Assembly: GCF_003626535.1 (NCBI RefSeq)
Contig: NZ_RBAL01000024.1
Location: forward strand, 31,486 to 95,485
Direction: 5' to 3'
Length of the DNA: 64,000 nucleotides
DNA from: Streptomyces hoynatensis
GTDB taxonomy: Bacteria; Actinomycetota; Actinomycetes; Streptomycetales; Streptomycetaceae
Shown: one piece after another, positions 35,956-44,616 of the stretch
Numbering within the stretch: position 1 is the first letter of the stretch
How the letters are laid out: each line of letters opens with the position of its first letter
Translations under genes and position numbers: made by a program
Notes under the pieces: model-generated
The model's database searches: none
What the model was told of the DNA's origin: nothing
Seen by the model: the letters and a program-made list of their open reading frames with translations, nothing else

Positions 35956-36450
35956 GTGCCGATCACGGTCCTCGTCGGCAATCCGAAGCCGAAGTCCCGC
36001 ACCCTGGATGCCGCGGTGCGGCTCGCGACCCGGCTGGGCGACGGCCCGCCCGAGCGCGTGATCGACGTCGTCGGCCTGGGCCCCGGGCTGCTCGGCCGGG
36101 ACGACCCCGCGGTGGCCGAGGCGGTGGCCCGGGTGCGGGAGGCGGAGCTGCTCGTGGTGGCCTCGCCGACGTTCAAGGCCACCTACACCGGGCTGCTGAA
36201 GCTGTTCCTCGACCAGATCCCCTCCGGGGGCCTGGCCGGAGTGACCGCCGTGCCGCTGATGCTCGGCGCGGGTCCCGCCCACGCCCTCGCCCCCGAGCTG
36301 CTGCTGAAGCCGGTCCTCGTCGAACTCGGCGCCCGCTGCCCGGCCCAGGGGCTCTACCAACTCGACTCGGCCTACGCCGAGGACCCGGCGCTCGGCGAGT
36401 GGCTGACCCGCTGGGGCCCCCAGCTCGCCCCCGCGCCCCGCCCCGCCTGA
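35956..36450 (+). CDS. NADPH-dependent FMN reductase (flavodoxin-fold)
   Basis: The 164-residue protein shows the FMN-phosphate loop GNPKPKSRTLDAA and the middle motif VVASPTFKATYTGLLKLFLDQ of the NADPH-dependent FMN reductase family. It may supply reduced flavin to a monooxygenase or act as a quinone reductase. No partner is adjacent. GTG35956 follows GGAGGCAGG. Confidence 0.88.
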   Translation: MPITVLVGNPKPKSRTLDAAVRLATRLGDGPPERVIDVVGLGPGLLGRDDPAVAEAVARVREAELLVVASPTFKATYTGLLKLFLDQIPSGGLAGVTAVPLMLGAGPAHALAPELLLKPVLVELGARCPAQGLYQLDSAYAEDPALGEWLTRWGPQLAPAPRPA

Positions 36451-36505
36451 GCCGCGGCCGGGCGCCCCGGCCCACCGGCCGGCGGCTCCGGCGCGCCGCA
36501 GCACC

Positions 36506-36525
36506 GGGGGTGTACCTGGCACCAC
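36506..36525 (+). promoter_or_regulatory. 20-bp element shared, inverted, with the sensor-gene upstream region
   Basis: Reverse complement of 2015-2034 over all 20 bases (core GGGGGTGTACCTGG). It lies 82 bp upstream of the mmpL start. A -10-like TAGCGT (36595-36600) 7 nt before the ATG suggests a leaderless message for the exporter. Confidence 0.5.
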
Positions 36526-36607
36526 CTCCGCGGTGGCACTGGTGACCGTCACGGGTGGGTGTTCTGACGGCTGGGGCGCCGAGTTGGGCGTTCCTAGCGT
36601 TGAGGAC

Positions 36608-38830
36608 ATGTCACTCACCACGCGTTCCACCAGGTCGGCGAGGCAGGGCCTCGCCGTACGCCTGGGCGGGTGGAGCACCCGCCACCGCAAGTCGGCAGTC
36701 CTCGGCTGGCTGCTGTTCGTCGTCCTAGTCGCCGTGGTCGGCGGCATGTCCGGGATCGACGAGATGACCCCGTCCGAATCCGACGCGGGCGACTCCGCCC
36801 GCGCGGTCGAGATCCTCGAGGACGCCGGAGTCGACGACCCGGCGGACGAGATGGTGATGCTCAGGTCCGAGCGGCCCGGCGGATGGCGTGAGGCCGCGGA
36901 CGCCCTGGCCACGGCCCTGGAGCACACCGGCGAGACCGCGCACGTCCAGCCGGCCCTGGCCTCGGAGAGCGGCCGGGAGGGGCTGATCCGCTTCCAGCTG
37001 ACCGGCGATCCGCTCACGGTCTCCGACCGGGTGGAGCCGGTGCTCGACGCCGTCGCCGGGGTCGAGGACCGGTACCGGGACGTCGACTTCCACCAGTTCG
37101 GCGACGGCAGCGCGGGCTACGTGCTCGACGACATGCTGACCCACGACCTGGCGACCTCCGAGTACACCTCGGTCCCGCTCGCGCTCGGCATCCTCCTCGT
37201 CGTCTTCGGCGCGGTGGTCGCCGCGCTGCTCCCGGTCTTCCTGGCGCTGACGGCCTGCCTCGGCGCGTTCGGCCTGCTCGCGCTGGCCAGCCACGAGGTG
37301 CCGCTGTTCGACAGCACCACCTCGGTGATGTTCCTGGTCGGGCTCGCGGTCGGCGTCGACTACTGCCTGTTCTACCTGCGGCGGGAGCGCGACGAGCGGG
37401 CCGCGGGCCGGGACGCGGCGACGGCGCTGCGCATCGCGGCGGCCACCAGCGGCCGGGCCGTGCTGATCTCGGGCGTGACGGTGATGCTCGCGATGTCCGG
37501 CATGTTCCTGTCCGGGCTGCTGCTCTTCAAGGGCTTCGCGGTCGCCACCATCCTCGTCGTGCTGATGGCCATGCTGGGCTCGGTCACCGTGCTGCCGGCG
37601 ACGCTGTCCTGGCTGGGCGACCGGATCGACGCGGGCCGGGTGCCGCTCCTCCACCGCAGGCGCCGCCACGGCGCGCGGGCCGGCGGGGCGATCTCCGGCC
37701 GGATCATGGGCCCGGTGCTCGCCCGGCCGAAGCTGTTCGCGGCCGTCTCCGGCGCGGCGCTGCTCCTGCTGTGCTCTCCCGCGCTCGGCATGAAGACCGA
37801 ACAGCTCGGCCTGGAGAAGCAGTTCGGCTCCGACTCGGCCCTCACCGTGGCCTACCAGGAGATCACCCGCACCTTCCCCGGCGGCCCCGACCCGGCCGAG
37901 GTCGTGCTGCGGGCCGGGGACGTGAACGCCCCCGCCTTCCGGGAGGCCGTGGCGGACTTCGAGCAACGGGTCGCCGACTCGGATCAGTTCGCCGGCGAGG
38001 CCACCACCGAGGTGCACGAGGCCGAGGGCGTGGTGCGGATCGAGGTGCCGCTCGCCGGCGACGGCTCGGACGCCGCCTCCAAGGAGGCCCTGCACACCCT
38101 GCGGGAGGACCTGGTGCCGCACGTGCTCGCCCCGGCCGCGGCCGAGGCGCACGTGGCGGGCCCCCTCGCCGAGTCGCTCGACTTCAACGACCAGCTGAAC
38201 CACGACATTCTGCCGATCTTCGCCTTCATCGCGACGGTCACCTTCCTGCTGATGCTGTTCAGCTTCAGGTCCCTTCCGATCGCGATCGTGTCGATCGTGC
38301 TCAACCTGCTGTCGGTGGGCGCCGCCTACGGAACGATGGTCGCCGTCTTCCAGCACGGCTGGGGCGCGGAGACGCTGGGCCTGGAGCCGGCGGGCGCGAT
38401 CGAGGGCTGGATGCCGCTGTTCGTCCTGGTGATCCTCTTCGGCCTGTCGATGGACTACCACGTGTTCGTCGTCTCCCGCATCCGCGAGGCCCACGACCGG
38501 GGCCTGGCCACCCGGGAGGCGGTGCGCGAGGGCATCACGCGCACGGCCGGCTCGGTGACGGGGGCGGCGGCCATCATGGTCGCGGTGTTCTCGGTCTTCG
38601 CGCTGCTGCGGATGCAGGACATGCAGCAGATGGGCGTCGGCCTCGCGGTGGCGGTGCTCGTGGACGCGACCCTGGTGCGGATGGTGCTGCTGCCCTCGGT
38701 GCTCGCGCTGCTCGGCGAGCGCAGCTGGCACCTGCCGCGCGGCCTGGGCTGGCTCCCCCGCCTCTCCCACGGCGAACCGGCCGAGGCCCCGGCCCAGGCC
38801 CCGCGGCCCCGGGCGCCCCTGCCCTTGTAG
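36608..38830 (+). CDS. MMPL-family (RND) membrane transporter
   Basis: The 740-residue protein has the 1+5+1+5 membrane layout of MMPL/RND exporters, with two extracellular porter domains (about 45-185 and 390-530) and the paired motifs VGLAVGVDYCLFYLRRERDE and FGLSMDYHVFVVSRIREAHD that carry the proton-relay Asp-Tyr pairs. Such pumps export lipids, glycolipids or drugs. The substrate is unknown and no lipid biosynthesis gene is adjacent. The GAGG before the ATG is only 2 nt away, so leaderless initiation is more likely. A bulged hairpin terminator follows. Confidence 0.9.
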   Translation: MSLTTRSTRSARQGLAVRLGGWSTRHRKSAVLGWLLFVVLVAVVGGMSGIDEMTPSESDAGDSARAVEILEDAGVDDPADEMVMLRSERPGGWREAADALATALEHTGETAHVQPALASESGREGLIRFQLTGDPLTVSDRVEPVLDAVAGVEDRYRDVDFHQFGDGSAGYVLDDMLTHDLATSEYTSVPLALGILLVVFGAVVAALLPVFLALTACLGAFGLLALASHEVPLFDSTTSVMFLVGLAVGVDYCLFYLRRERDERAAGRDAATALRIAAATSGRAVLISGVTVMLAMSGMFLSGLLLFKGFAVATILVVLMAMLGSVTVLPATLSWLGDRIDAGRVPLLHRRRRHGARAGGAISGRIMGPVLARPKLFAAVSGAALLLLCSPALGMKTEQLGLEKQFGSDSALTVAYQEITRTFPGGPDPAEVVLRAGDVNAPAFREAVADFEQRVADSDQFAGEATTEVHEAEGVVRIEVPLAGDGSDAASKEALHTLREDLVPHVLAPAAAEAHVAGPLAESLDFNDQLNHDILPIFAFIATVTFLLMLFSFRSLPIAIVSIVLNLLSVGAAYGTMVAVFQHGWGAETLGLEPAGAIEGWMPLFVLVILFGLSMDYHVFVVSRIREAHDRGLATREAVREGITRTAGSVTGAAAIMVAVFSVFALLRMQDMQQMGVGLAVAVLVDATLVRMVLLPSVLALLGERSWHLPRGLGWLPRLSHGEPAEAPAQAPRPRAPLPL

Positions 38831-38841
38831 CTCTCCTCCCG

Positions 38842-38888
38842 CGGGAGTCCCCCGGGCGCGGCGGTCCGCCCCGGCCGGGGAACTCCCG
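38842..38888 (+). terminator. bulged hairpin after mmpL
   Basis: CGGGAGT/ACTCCCG with an inner CCCCGG/CCGGGG stem, 11 nt past the mmpL stop. Confidence 0.6.
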
Positions 38889-38903
38889 GCGGCGGAAGCG
38901 TTG

Positions 38904-39196
38904 TTGACGGAATTCCTACGGAGCTTCGCCTAGATTCCTGCAGTACCGGACCGCATCCGGCGCCACGGGGACCGACGCCGGACCGGCTCGGGACCGATCC
39001 GGACCGATACGGGACCACCCGGGACCGGCTCCCCACGACACGGGACCGGCTCCGGACCGGCTCCGGACCGGCTCCAGGGACACGGAGCGGGGAGCAGGCA
39101 GCAGGAACGGCCGGGGTGGCCGGACGGCGCGGCGAGCGCGGCAGGTGCGACCACGGGCAGGCCGTGGGCCCGGGACGGGGGAACGGGCCCACGGCC
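38904..39196 (+). ncRNA. possible non-coding transcript with tandem GACCGGCTCC repeats
   Basis: In the 839-bp gap before the rhamnogalacturonan lyase gene I see TTGACG (38904-38909) and TAGATT (38931-38936; a 21-nt spacer, longer than ideal), then GGACCGGCTCC-type repeats (about 38970-39075). A 13-bp perfect hairpin, GGCCGTGGGCCCG/CGGGCCCACGGCC, follows at 39160-39196 with CTTT after it. No credible ORF lies between. The layout resembles a small RNA unit, but it could be a decayed gene or low-complexity DNA. Nothing is recognised from 39200 to 39600. Confidence 0.25.
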
Positions 39197-39624
39197 CTTT
39201 CGCACGCCCGCCCCCCGGCCCTTTCACCCCCGGCCGACGGCCCCTTAGCCCCCGGCCGGCGCCCCGCACCCTCGTCCGCGCCCCGCACCCTCGGACGCGC
39301 CCCGGCCCGCACCCCGCGCCCCCAGACGCGCCCCCGCCGCGGCCCTTTCTCGCGACCGCCCCCCTGCATCGGCCCTGCATCGGCCCTGCACCGCCCCCGC
39401 GCCCCCCGGCACGCCCGCGCGGCGGGAACCCGCCACCCCCGCGCCCGCGCCCCGCCCCCGCGCCGGCCGCGGCGTCAACGCCCGTCCCGCGCAGGCGCGT
39501 TGGGCGCCACGCCGCCCCTCGCGCCGCGGCGGGCCGCCGCCCGCCACTCCCGCGCCGCGCCCGGCTTTCCTGCCAGAAGTATTGACGCCTCACCAGCACC
39601 CTCGTACTGTCGCGCCCGGCCGAT

Positions 39625-39646
39625 TTGAAACGACTCATTGAAACGA
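39625..39646 (+). promoter_or_regulatory. direct repeat TTGAAACGA, likely operator for the lyase gene
   Basis: TTGAAACGA occurs at 39625-39633 and 39638-39646 (13-bp period), and the second copy lies within ATTG...CAAT symmetry (39637-39652). It is 24 bp before the start codon, in a locally AT-richer stretch. A LacI- or DeoR-like pectin regulator is a guess. Confidence 0.45.
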
Positions 39647-39669
39647 ATCAATAGCGAAGGGCCACCCGC

Positions 39670-42255
39670 ATGAGACCCCACGGACAACGATCGCGGCGCT
39701 GGGCCGTCGTCCCGCTCGCCGGCCTGCTGCTGGCCGGCGGCCCCGCCGCCCAGGCCGCCTCGCCCGGCGGCCACGGCAACGGGCACGGCGCAACGCCCGC
39801 CGACCGCGTGCAGTTGGAGGAGCTGGACCGCGGCCTGGTGGCCGTCGGCACCGACGAGGGCGTCTTCCTCTCCTGGCGCCTGCTGGCCGACGAGGTCACC
39901 GGCCACTCGGAAACCGGCCTCACCGGTGCCGACTTCCACGTCTACCGCGACGGCGAGCGCATCGCGACCGTCGACGACAGCACCAACTACCTGGACCAGG
40001 ACGCCGACGGCGAGGCCACCTACCGCGTCGCCGCCGTCGTCGACGGCGCCGAGGTCGACCTCAGCGACCCGGTCTCCCCCTGGTCCCGGGACTACGTCGA
40101 CCTGCCCCTGACGAAGCCCGCCGACGGCGTCACCCCCGCGGGCGAGGAGTACACCTACTCGGCCAACGACATGTCGGTCGGCGACGTGGACGGCGACGGG
40201 GAGTACGAGTACGTCGTCAAGTGGTACCCGTCCAACGCCAAGGACGTCTCCCAGCGGGGCTACACCGGCAACGTCTACCTCGACACCTACGAGCTCGACG
40301 GCACCCTGCTCAACCGCATCGACCTGGGGCCGAACATCCGGGCGGGCGCCCACTACACGCAGTTCCTGGTGTACGACTTCGACGGCGACGGCCGTTCCGA
40401 GATCATGTTCAAGACCGCGCCCGGCACCAGGACCATCCGGTACAACGCCGACGGCAGCGTCCGCTCCGAGCGCTACATCACCATGCCCCGCGCCGACATC
40501 CGCGCCGGTTACTCCAACCAGGACGACTACCGGATGAGCGCGGAGGACTACTACGACCACGTCGTGGACATGTTCCGGAACTGGCAGGACCAGCCGGAGG
40601 TCAGGGCCGGGAACTGGCCCGCCACGCTGGAGGAGTGCTTCGGCATCGAGCCGGCTTACGACTACCCGCTCTCCCAGGCGGACGCCGAGGAACTCGCCGA
40701 TTACTTCATCGACGTCTACGCCCCCGGCCGCAGCGCCAACAACAAGCTGCGGGAGTTCGAGGGCTTCGTCCTTGACGGCCCCGAGTACCTCTCGGTCTTC
40801 GACGGCGAAAGCGGCGCGGAGCTGGAGACCGTCCCCTACGAGCCGGGCCGCCACGACGACGGCCTGATGTGGGGCGACTACGCGATGTCCCGCATCGAGC
40901 CGGGCAACCGCGTGGACCGCTTCCTGTCCACCGTCGCCTACCTCGACGGCGCCCACCCCTCGGCCGTCTTCGCCCGCGGCTACTACACCCGCACCACCCT
41001 GGCCGCCTACACCTGGGACGGCGAGCACCTGCGCAAGGAGTGGAACGTGGACAGCGGCTGGACCCCGATGTCCAACCCGTTCAACGACTCCCCGCACGGC
41101 GTGGACGGCACCGACCCCGAGTACGGCTCGATGACCACGCAGGGCTTCCACTCGCTGAGTTCCGCGGACGTGGACGGCGACGGCCGCCAGGAGATCGTCT
41201 ACGGCTCCGCCACCCTGGACGACGACGGCAGCCTGCTCTACAGCTCCTACGACGTCGCGCCGCCGGAGAGCAGCGTGCCCGGGCAGAACGTCCGGCTCGG
41301 CCACGGCGACGCGATGCACGTGACCGACATCGACCCGAACCGCCCGGGTCTTGAGATCTTCACCGTGCACGAGGGCGCCACCTCGGCCCCCTACGGCTAC
41401 GCCATGCGCGACGCCGCCACCGGTGAGGTCCTCTTCGGCGCCTACAGCGGCAGGGACACCGGGCGCGGCATGATCGGCGACGTCGACCCCGACTCGCCCG
41501 GGCTGGAGAACTGGGCCTCGATGCCGCAGGAGTCCTCCGAGAGCGGCCTGTTCAGCGCCTCGGGCGAGCACCTCGGCGACGCGACGCCCGGCACCGACCA
41601 GAGCATCCACTTCGCCGCCGACCTGTCCACCCAGATCGTGAACGGCTACAACGACCAGACGCCGACGATCGACGACTGGCAGCGCGGCACCCTGGTGACC
41701 GCGGAGGGCACGCTGACCAACAACGGCACCAAGGGCAACCCCTCGCTGGTGGCCGACCTGTTCGGCGACTGGCGCGAGGAGCTGGCGGTACGCACCACGG
41801 ACAGCTCCGCGATCCGCTTCTACACCTCCACCGAGGTGACCGGGCACAAGCTGTACACGCTCATGCAGGACCCGCAGTACCGGGCCGAGGTGGCGCGCCA
41901 GCAGACGGCGTACAACCAGCCCTCGTACACCGGGTTCTACCTGGCCACCGACATGGACTTCGGCCAGGTGCCGGTGCCGGACTACTGGACGCCCGGCGGC
42001 GTGCGCTCCCTCGCGGACGCCCTCGACGGCTACGCCGGCAGCGGGGACGTCACCGGCGCCGGCCTGATCCGGAGCCTGCGCGCCGATCTCGACCAGGCGC
42101 AGCGGCAGCTCGACCGGGACCACCCGCGGCAGGCCGCCGACGCCCTCGGCGACTTCGCCCGCGACCTGGACCGGGCGCACGGCGGCCACGTCTCCACCGC
42201 CGCCGCCACCGCCCTCGCCTACCAGGCGGAGCGGGTCAGCGCGCAGCTCGGCTGA
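39670..42255 (+). CDS. secreted rhamnogalacturonan lyase, family PL11, with C-terminal FIMAH domain
   Basis: The 861-residue precursor has a signal peptide (to about residue 30), an Fn3-like N-terminal region, and an eight-bladed beta-propeller with repeated calcium-binding DVDGDGEYEY, DFDGDGRSEIMF and DVDGDGRQEIVYG motifs typical of PL11. The last ~75 residues (GLIRSLRADLDQAQRQLDR...) form a helical FIMAH-type domain thought to bind carbohydrate or the cell surface. It cuts the rhamnose-galacturonate backbone by beta-elimination. GAAGGG precedes ATG39670. Its 3' end overlaps the terpene synthase gene by 20 bp. Confidence 0.93.
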   Translation: MRPHGQRSRRWAVVPLAGLLLAGGPAAQAASPGGHGNGHGATPADRVQLEELDRGLVAVGTDEGVFLSWRLLADEVTGHSETGLTGADFHVYRDGERIATVDDSTNYLDQDADGEATYRVAAVVDGAEVDLSDPVSPWSRDYVDLPLTKPADGVTPAGEEYTYSANDMSVGDVDGDGEYEYVVKWYPSNAKDVSQRGYTGNVYLDTYELDGTLLNRIDLGPNIRAGAHYTQFLVYDFDGDGRSEIMFKTAPGTRTIRYNADGSVRSERYITMPRADIRAGYSNQDDYRMSAEDYYDHVVDMFRNWQDQPEVRAGNWPATLEECFGIEPAYDYPLSQADAEELADYFIDVYAPGRSANNKLREFEGFVLDGPEYLSVFDGESGAELETVPYEPGRHDDGLMWGDYAMSRIEPGNRVDRFLSTVAYLDGAHPSAVFARGYYTRTTLAAYTWDGEHLRKEWNVDSGWTPMSNPFNDSPHGVDGTDPEYGSMTTQGFHSLSSADVDGDGRQEIVYGSATLDDDGSLLYSSYDVAPPESSVPGQNVRLGHGDAMHVTDIDPNRPGLEIFTVHEGATSAPYGYAMRDAATGEVLFGAYSGRDTGRGMIGDVDPDSPGLENWASMPQESSESGLFSASGEHLGDATPGTDQSIHFAADLSTQIVNGYNDQTPTIDDWQRGTLVTAEGTLTNNGTKGNPSLVADLFGDWREELAVRTTDSSAIRFYTSTEVTGHKLYTLMQDPQYRAEVARQQTAYNQPSYTGFYLATDMDFGQVPVPDYWTPGGVRSLADALDGYAGSGDVTGAGLIRSLRADLDQAQRQLDRDHPRQAADALGDFARDLDRAHGGHVSTAAATALAYQAERVSAQLG

Positions 42256-43213
42256 CGACGCCACCCGCGTGCGGTGCGCGGGGCCCCGGCCGGTAACGGG
42301 CGCTCGCCCGGTGCCAGTCCCAGGCCCCGCGCACCGCCGCGCAGACCCGGTCGCCGAGCAGCCGCCCCTGCGGGCCAAGCGGCAGCAGGGCCGCCCGGGC
42401 CCGCAGCAGGGCGCGCAGCCGTTCCGCGATCATCTCCTCGACCCGGGCGGCGGCCTCGTCCCGGCCGCCGCCGGTGGCCGCGGCCACCACGAGCGCCAGG
42501 TTGCCGCGCTCCCCGCAGGCGAGGTCACGCTCCAGCGAGTGCAGGTCGTTGGTCCAGGCCATGGCGTCGCTGGCCGCGGCGACCAGCTCGGCCGCCGCCG
42601 CGTCCTGCCGCAGGGGGGCGCCGAACTCCTGCCGCTCCACGAACTCGATCAGATCGAAGATCGGGTACGCCCCGAACGACCTGCGCCGCCAGGCGATGTA
42701 CTCGGCAGGCTCGGGCGGGGGCACCCGGCCCGTCCTGACGGCCGCCTGCCACCGGTAGCCCGCGACGCACTCGCGCAGGTGCCGCCCGAACCTCGCCCGC
42801 CAGGCCGGGGACATCCGCGCGCGCGTGGCCGGCCACAGGTCCTCGGCGAGCGCCGCCCGGAAGGCCGCAGCCCCCGGCCCGCGGCCCGCGCTCCCCGGCC
42901 CGCGGCCGGCGCTCCCCGGTCCCGCGGCGTCCCGGTGGGCGCCCGCCCCGCCCCGCCCGGCCCCCGCCGGCGGCGCCTCGTCGTACCAGTCGTCCAGCGT
43001 CAGCAGCCATACGTACCACCGGGCGAGCACCGCCATCTCGCGGTAGCGCGCGGTCAGGTAGTAGCTGGTGGCCAGGGTGACGACGCGGGAGGCGGCCAGC
43101 CGCCGGTGCCCTTCCGCGTCCACCAGGCCGCGCCGCAGCGCCCAGTCGTAGGCCTGGGCCTCCAGCTCGGCGGAGCGCGGATGCAGCGGACCGCCGGGAA
43201 TGGGCATGAACAA
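42236..43213 (-). CDS. class I terpene synthase
   Basis: The 325-residue protein has the metal-binding DDWYDE (Asp74) and the NSE-type motif NDLHSLERD (222-230) with Arg and Asp at its end, plus a C-terminal RY pair (ASARYRPG). These bind the Mg2+ and diphosphate of a prenyl diphosphate; a mono- or sesquiterpene product is expected but not predictable. An Ala/Gly-rich insert (GPGSAGRGPGSAGRGPG) follows the first motif. TTG43213 is preferred to ATG43207 because GAGAGG is 10 nt upstream. It lies 30 bp after the P450 gene and forms an operon with it. Confidence 0.85.
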   Translation of the reverse strand: MFMPIPGGPLHPRSAELEAQAYDWALRRGLVDAEGHRRLAASRVVTLATSYYLTARYREMAVLARWYVWLLTLDDWYDEAPPAGAGRGGAGAHRDAAGPGSAGRGPGSAGRGPGAAAFRAALAEDLWPATRARMSPAWRARFGRHLRECVAGYRWQAAVRTGRVPPPEPAEYIAWRRRSFGAYPIFDLIEFVERQEFGAPLRQDAAAAELVAAASDAMAWTNDLHSLERDLACGERGNLALVVAAATGGGRDEAAARVEEMIAERLRALLRARAALLPLGPQGRLLGDRVCAAVRGAWDWHRASARYRPGPRAPHAGGVVSRAAR

Positions 43214-43243
43214 AATCGATTCGCCTCTCAGCGGGCCAATGGG

Positions 43244-44437
43244 TCAGAACGTGACGGGCAGGGCGGTCAGGTGCCGCGTGCGGTGCGAGGGACGCCAGAT
43301 CAACTCCTCTCGCCGGACTGCCAGTTCCAGTTTGGGAGCGCGGCGCAGCAGGGTGGAGAGGGCGATCTCCGCCTGGAGCCTCGCCAGCGGGATGCCCAGG
43401 CACAGGTGGGTGCCGCGCCCGAAGGCCAGGTGCCCCTGCGGCATCCGTTCGAGGCGTACCTCGTCCGGGCAGGGGAACTGCTCCTCGTCCCGGTTGGCCG
43501 AGGCGAGGGAGAGCAGCACCGAGTCCCCGGCCCGCACCCGCACGCCGCCGATCGTCATGTCCTCGGTGGCGAACCTGCGGATGGCGAGCGACAGCGGCCC
43601 GTCGTACCGCAGCAGCTCCTCGATCGCCCCGGGCAGTAACTCCGGGTGGTGCAGCAGCCGTTCCCAGTGGAGCCTGGGGTCGAGGAGGGCGAGCACCGCG
43701 TTGCAGATGAAGCTGGCCGTGGTCTCGTGGCCGGCGGCGAGGATGACGAAGGCCACACTGACCAGTTCGTCCTCGCTCAGCCTGCCCTGGGCGTCCCTGG
43801 CCTCGATCAGCCCGCTGAGCAGGTCGGGCCCCGGCCGGCGGCGCTTGCGCGCGATGACCTCGCGCAGTTGCCGCTCGGCGTCCCGCATGGCCGCCGCGAC
43901 CGCGGCCGGGCGCCCGGGGATCAGCAGGGTGTCCGTCCAGGAGGCGATGCGGCCGCGCTCCTCCTCCGGGACGCCGAGCAGGTCGCAGACGACCAGCAGC
44001 GGCAGGGGCAGGGCGAGCGAGGCCATCAGGTCCCCGCGCCTCTCCCCCGGCCGGCCGCCGCCACCTGACCGGTCGGGCAGGGCATCCAGCAGGGCGTCGG
44101 CGCGCGCCTGCACCAGGGGGCGCAGGCTCTCCACCGAGCGCCGTTTGAAGGCGTGCGAGACCAGGCGGCGCAGCCGGGTGTGGTCCGGCGGGTCGAGGTG
44201 CAGGAGGTCGTTGCGCAGGGCCGGGGGCAGCGGCAGGCCACGGTAGCCGCAGCCGTTGCTGTGCGCCGCGTTCGTCGAGAGCCGCGGGTCCGAGAGGGCC
44301 GCTCTGACGTCGGCGTAACGCGTCACCAGCCACGCCGGGGTGCCGTCCGGGCTCGTGACGAGGTGCACCGAACGGCCGGCACGCAGGTGGGCGTAGTGCT
44401 CGTACGGATTCGCGAAGAAATCCTCGTCGAGGCGCAC
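43244..44437 (-). CDS. cytochrome P450
   Basis: The 397-residue soluble bacterial P450 shows the I-helix motif AAGHETT, ExxR in EELLRY, and the heme loop FGRGTHLCLG with axial Cys346. With the terpene synthase 30 bp downstream on the same strand, hydroxylation of that enzyme's terpene is the likely role. Electron-transfer partners are not in the window. GTG44437 is 7 nt after TACTCT (minus strand, 44450-44445) and lacks a good ribosome binding site, so this operon may start leaderless, separately from the geosmin synthase. Confidence 0.9.
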   Translation of the reverse strand: MRLDEDFFANPYEHYAHLRAGRSVHLVTSPDGTPAWLVTRYADVRAALSDPRLSTNAAHSNGCGYRGLPLPPALRNDLLHLDPPDHTRLRRLVSHAFKRRSVESLRPLVQARADALLDALPDRSGGGGRPGERRGDLMASLALPLPLLVVCDLLGVPEEERGRIASWTDTLLIPGRPAAVAAAMRDAERQLREVIARKRRRPGPDLLSGLIEARDAQGRLSEDELVSVAFVILAAGHETTASFICNAVLALLDPRLHWERLLHHPELLPGAIEELLRYDGPLSLAIRRFATEDMTIGGVRVRAGDSVLLSLASANRDEEQFPCPDEVRLERMPQGHLAFGRGTHLCLGIPLARLQAEIALSTLLRRAPKLELAVRREELIWRPSHRTRHLTALPVTF

Positions 44438-44616
44438 GGAACCTAGAGTACATATCCGATTACCGAGAGCGATAGACAGGGTGCTGGAACCTTTCGCCTG
44501 GGGCTGCCCCCCTCCCGCGGGAGGGCGAGAGGCCCGATCCGCCATCGCCGGGCACGCGCCGGAACTCCCGTGGCGCGCGCCCGAGATGGCCCGTTGCTGC
44601 ATCGGGCGGCCCGGCT

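Noticed and set aside
39116..39628. 170-codon ORF in the gap before the PL11 gene
   Set aside because: Pro/Arg/Ala-only composition, no ribosome binding site and no recognisable motif.
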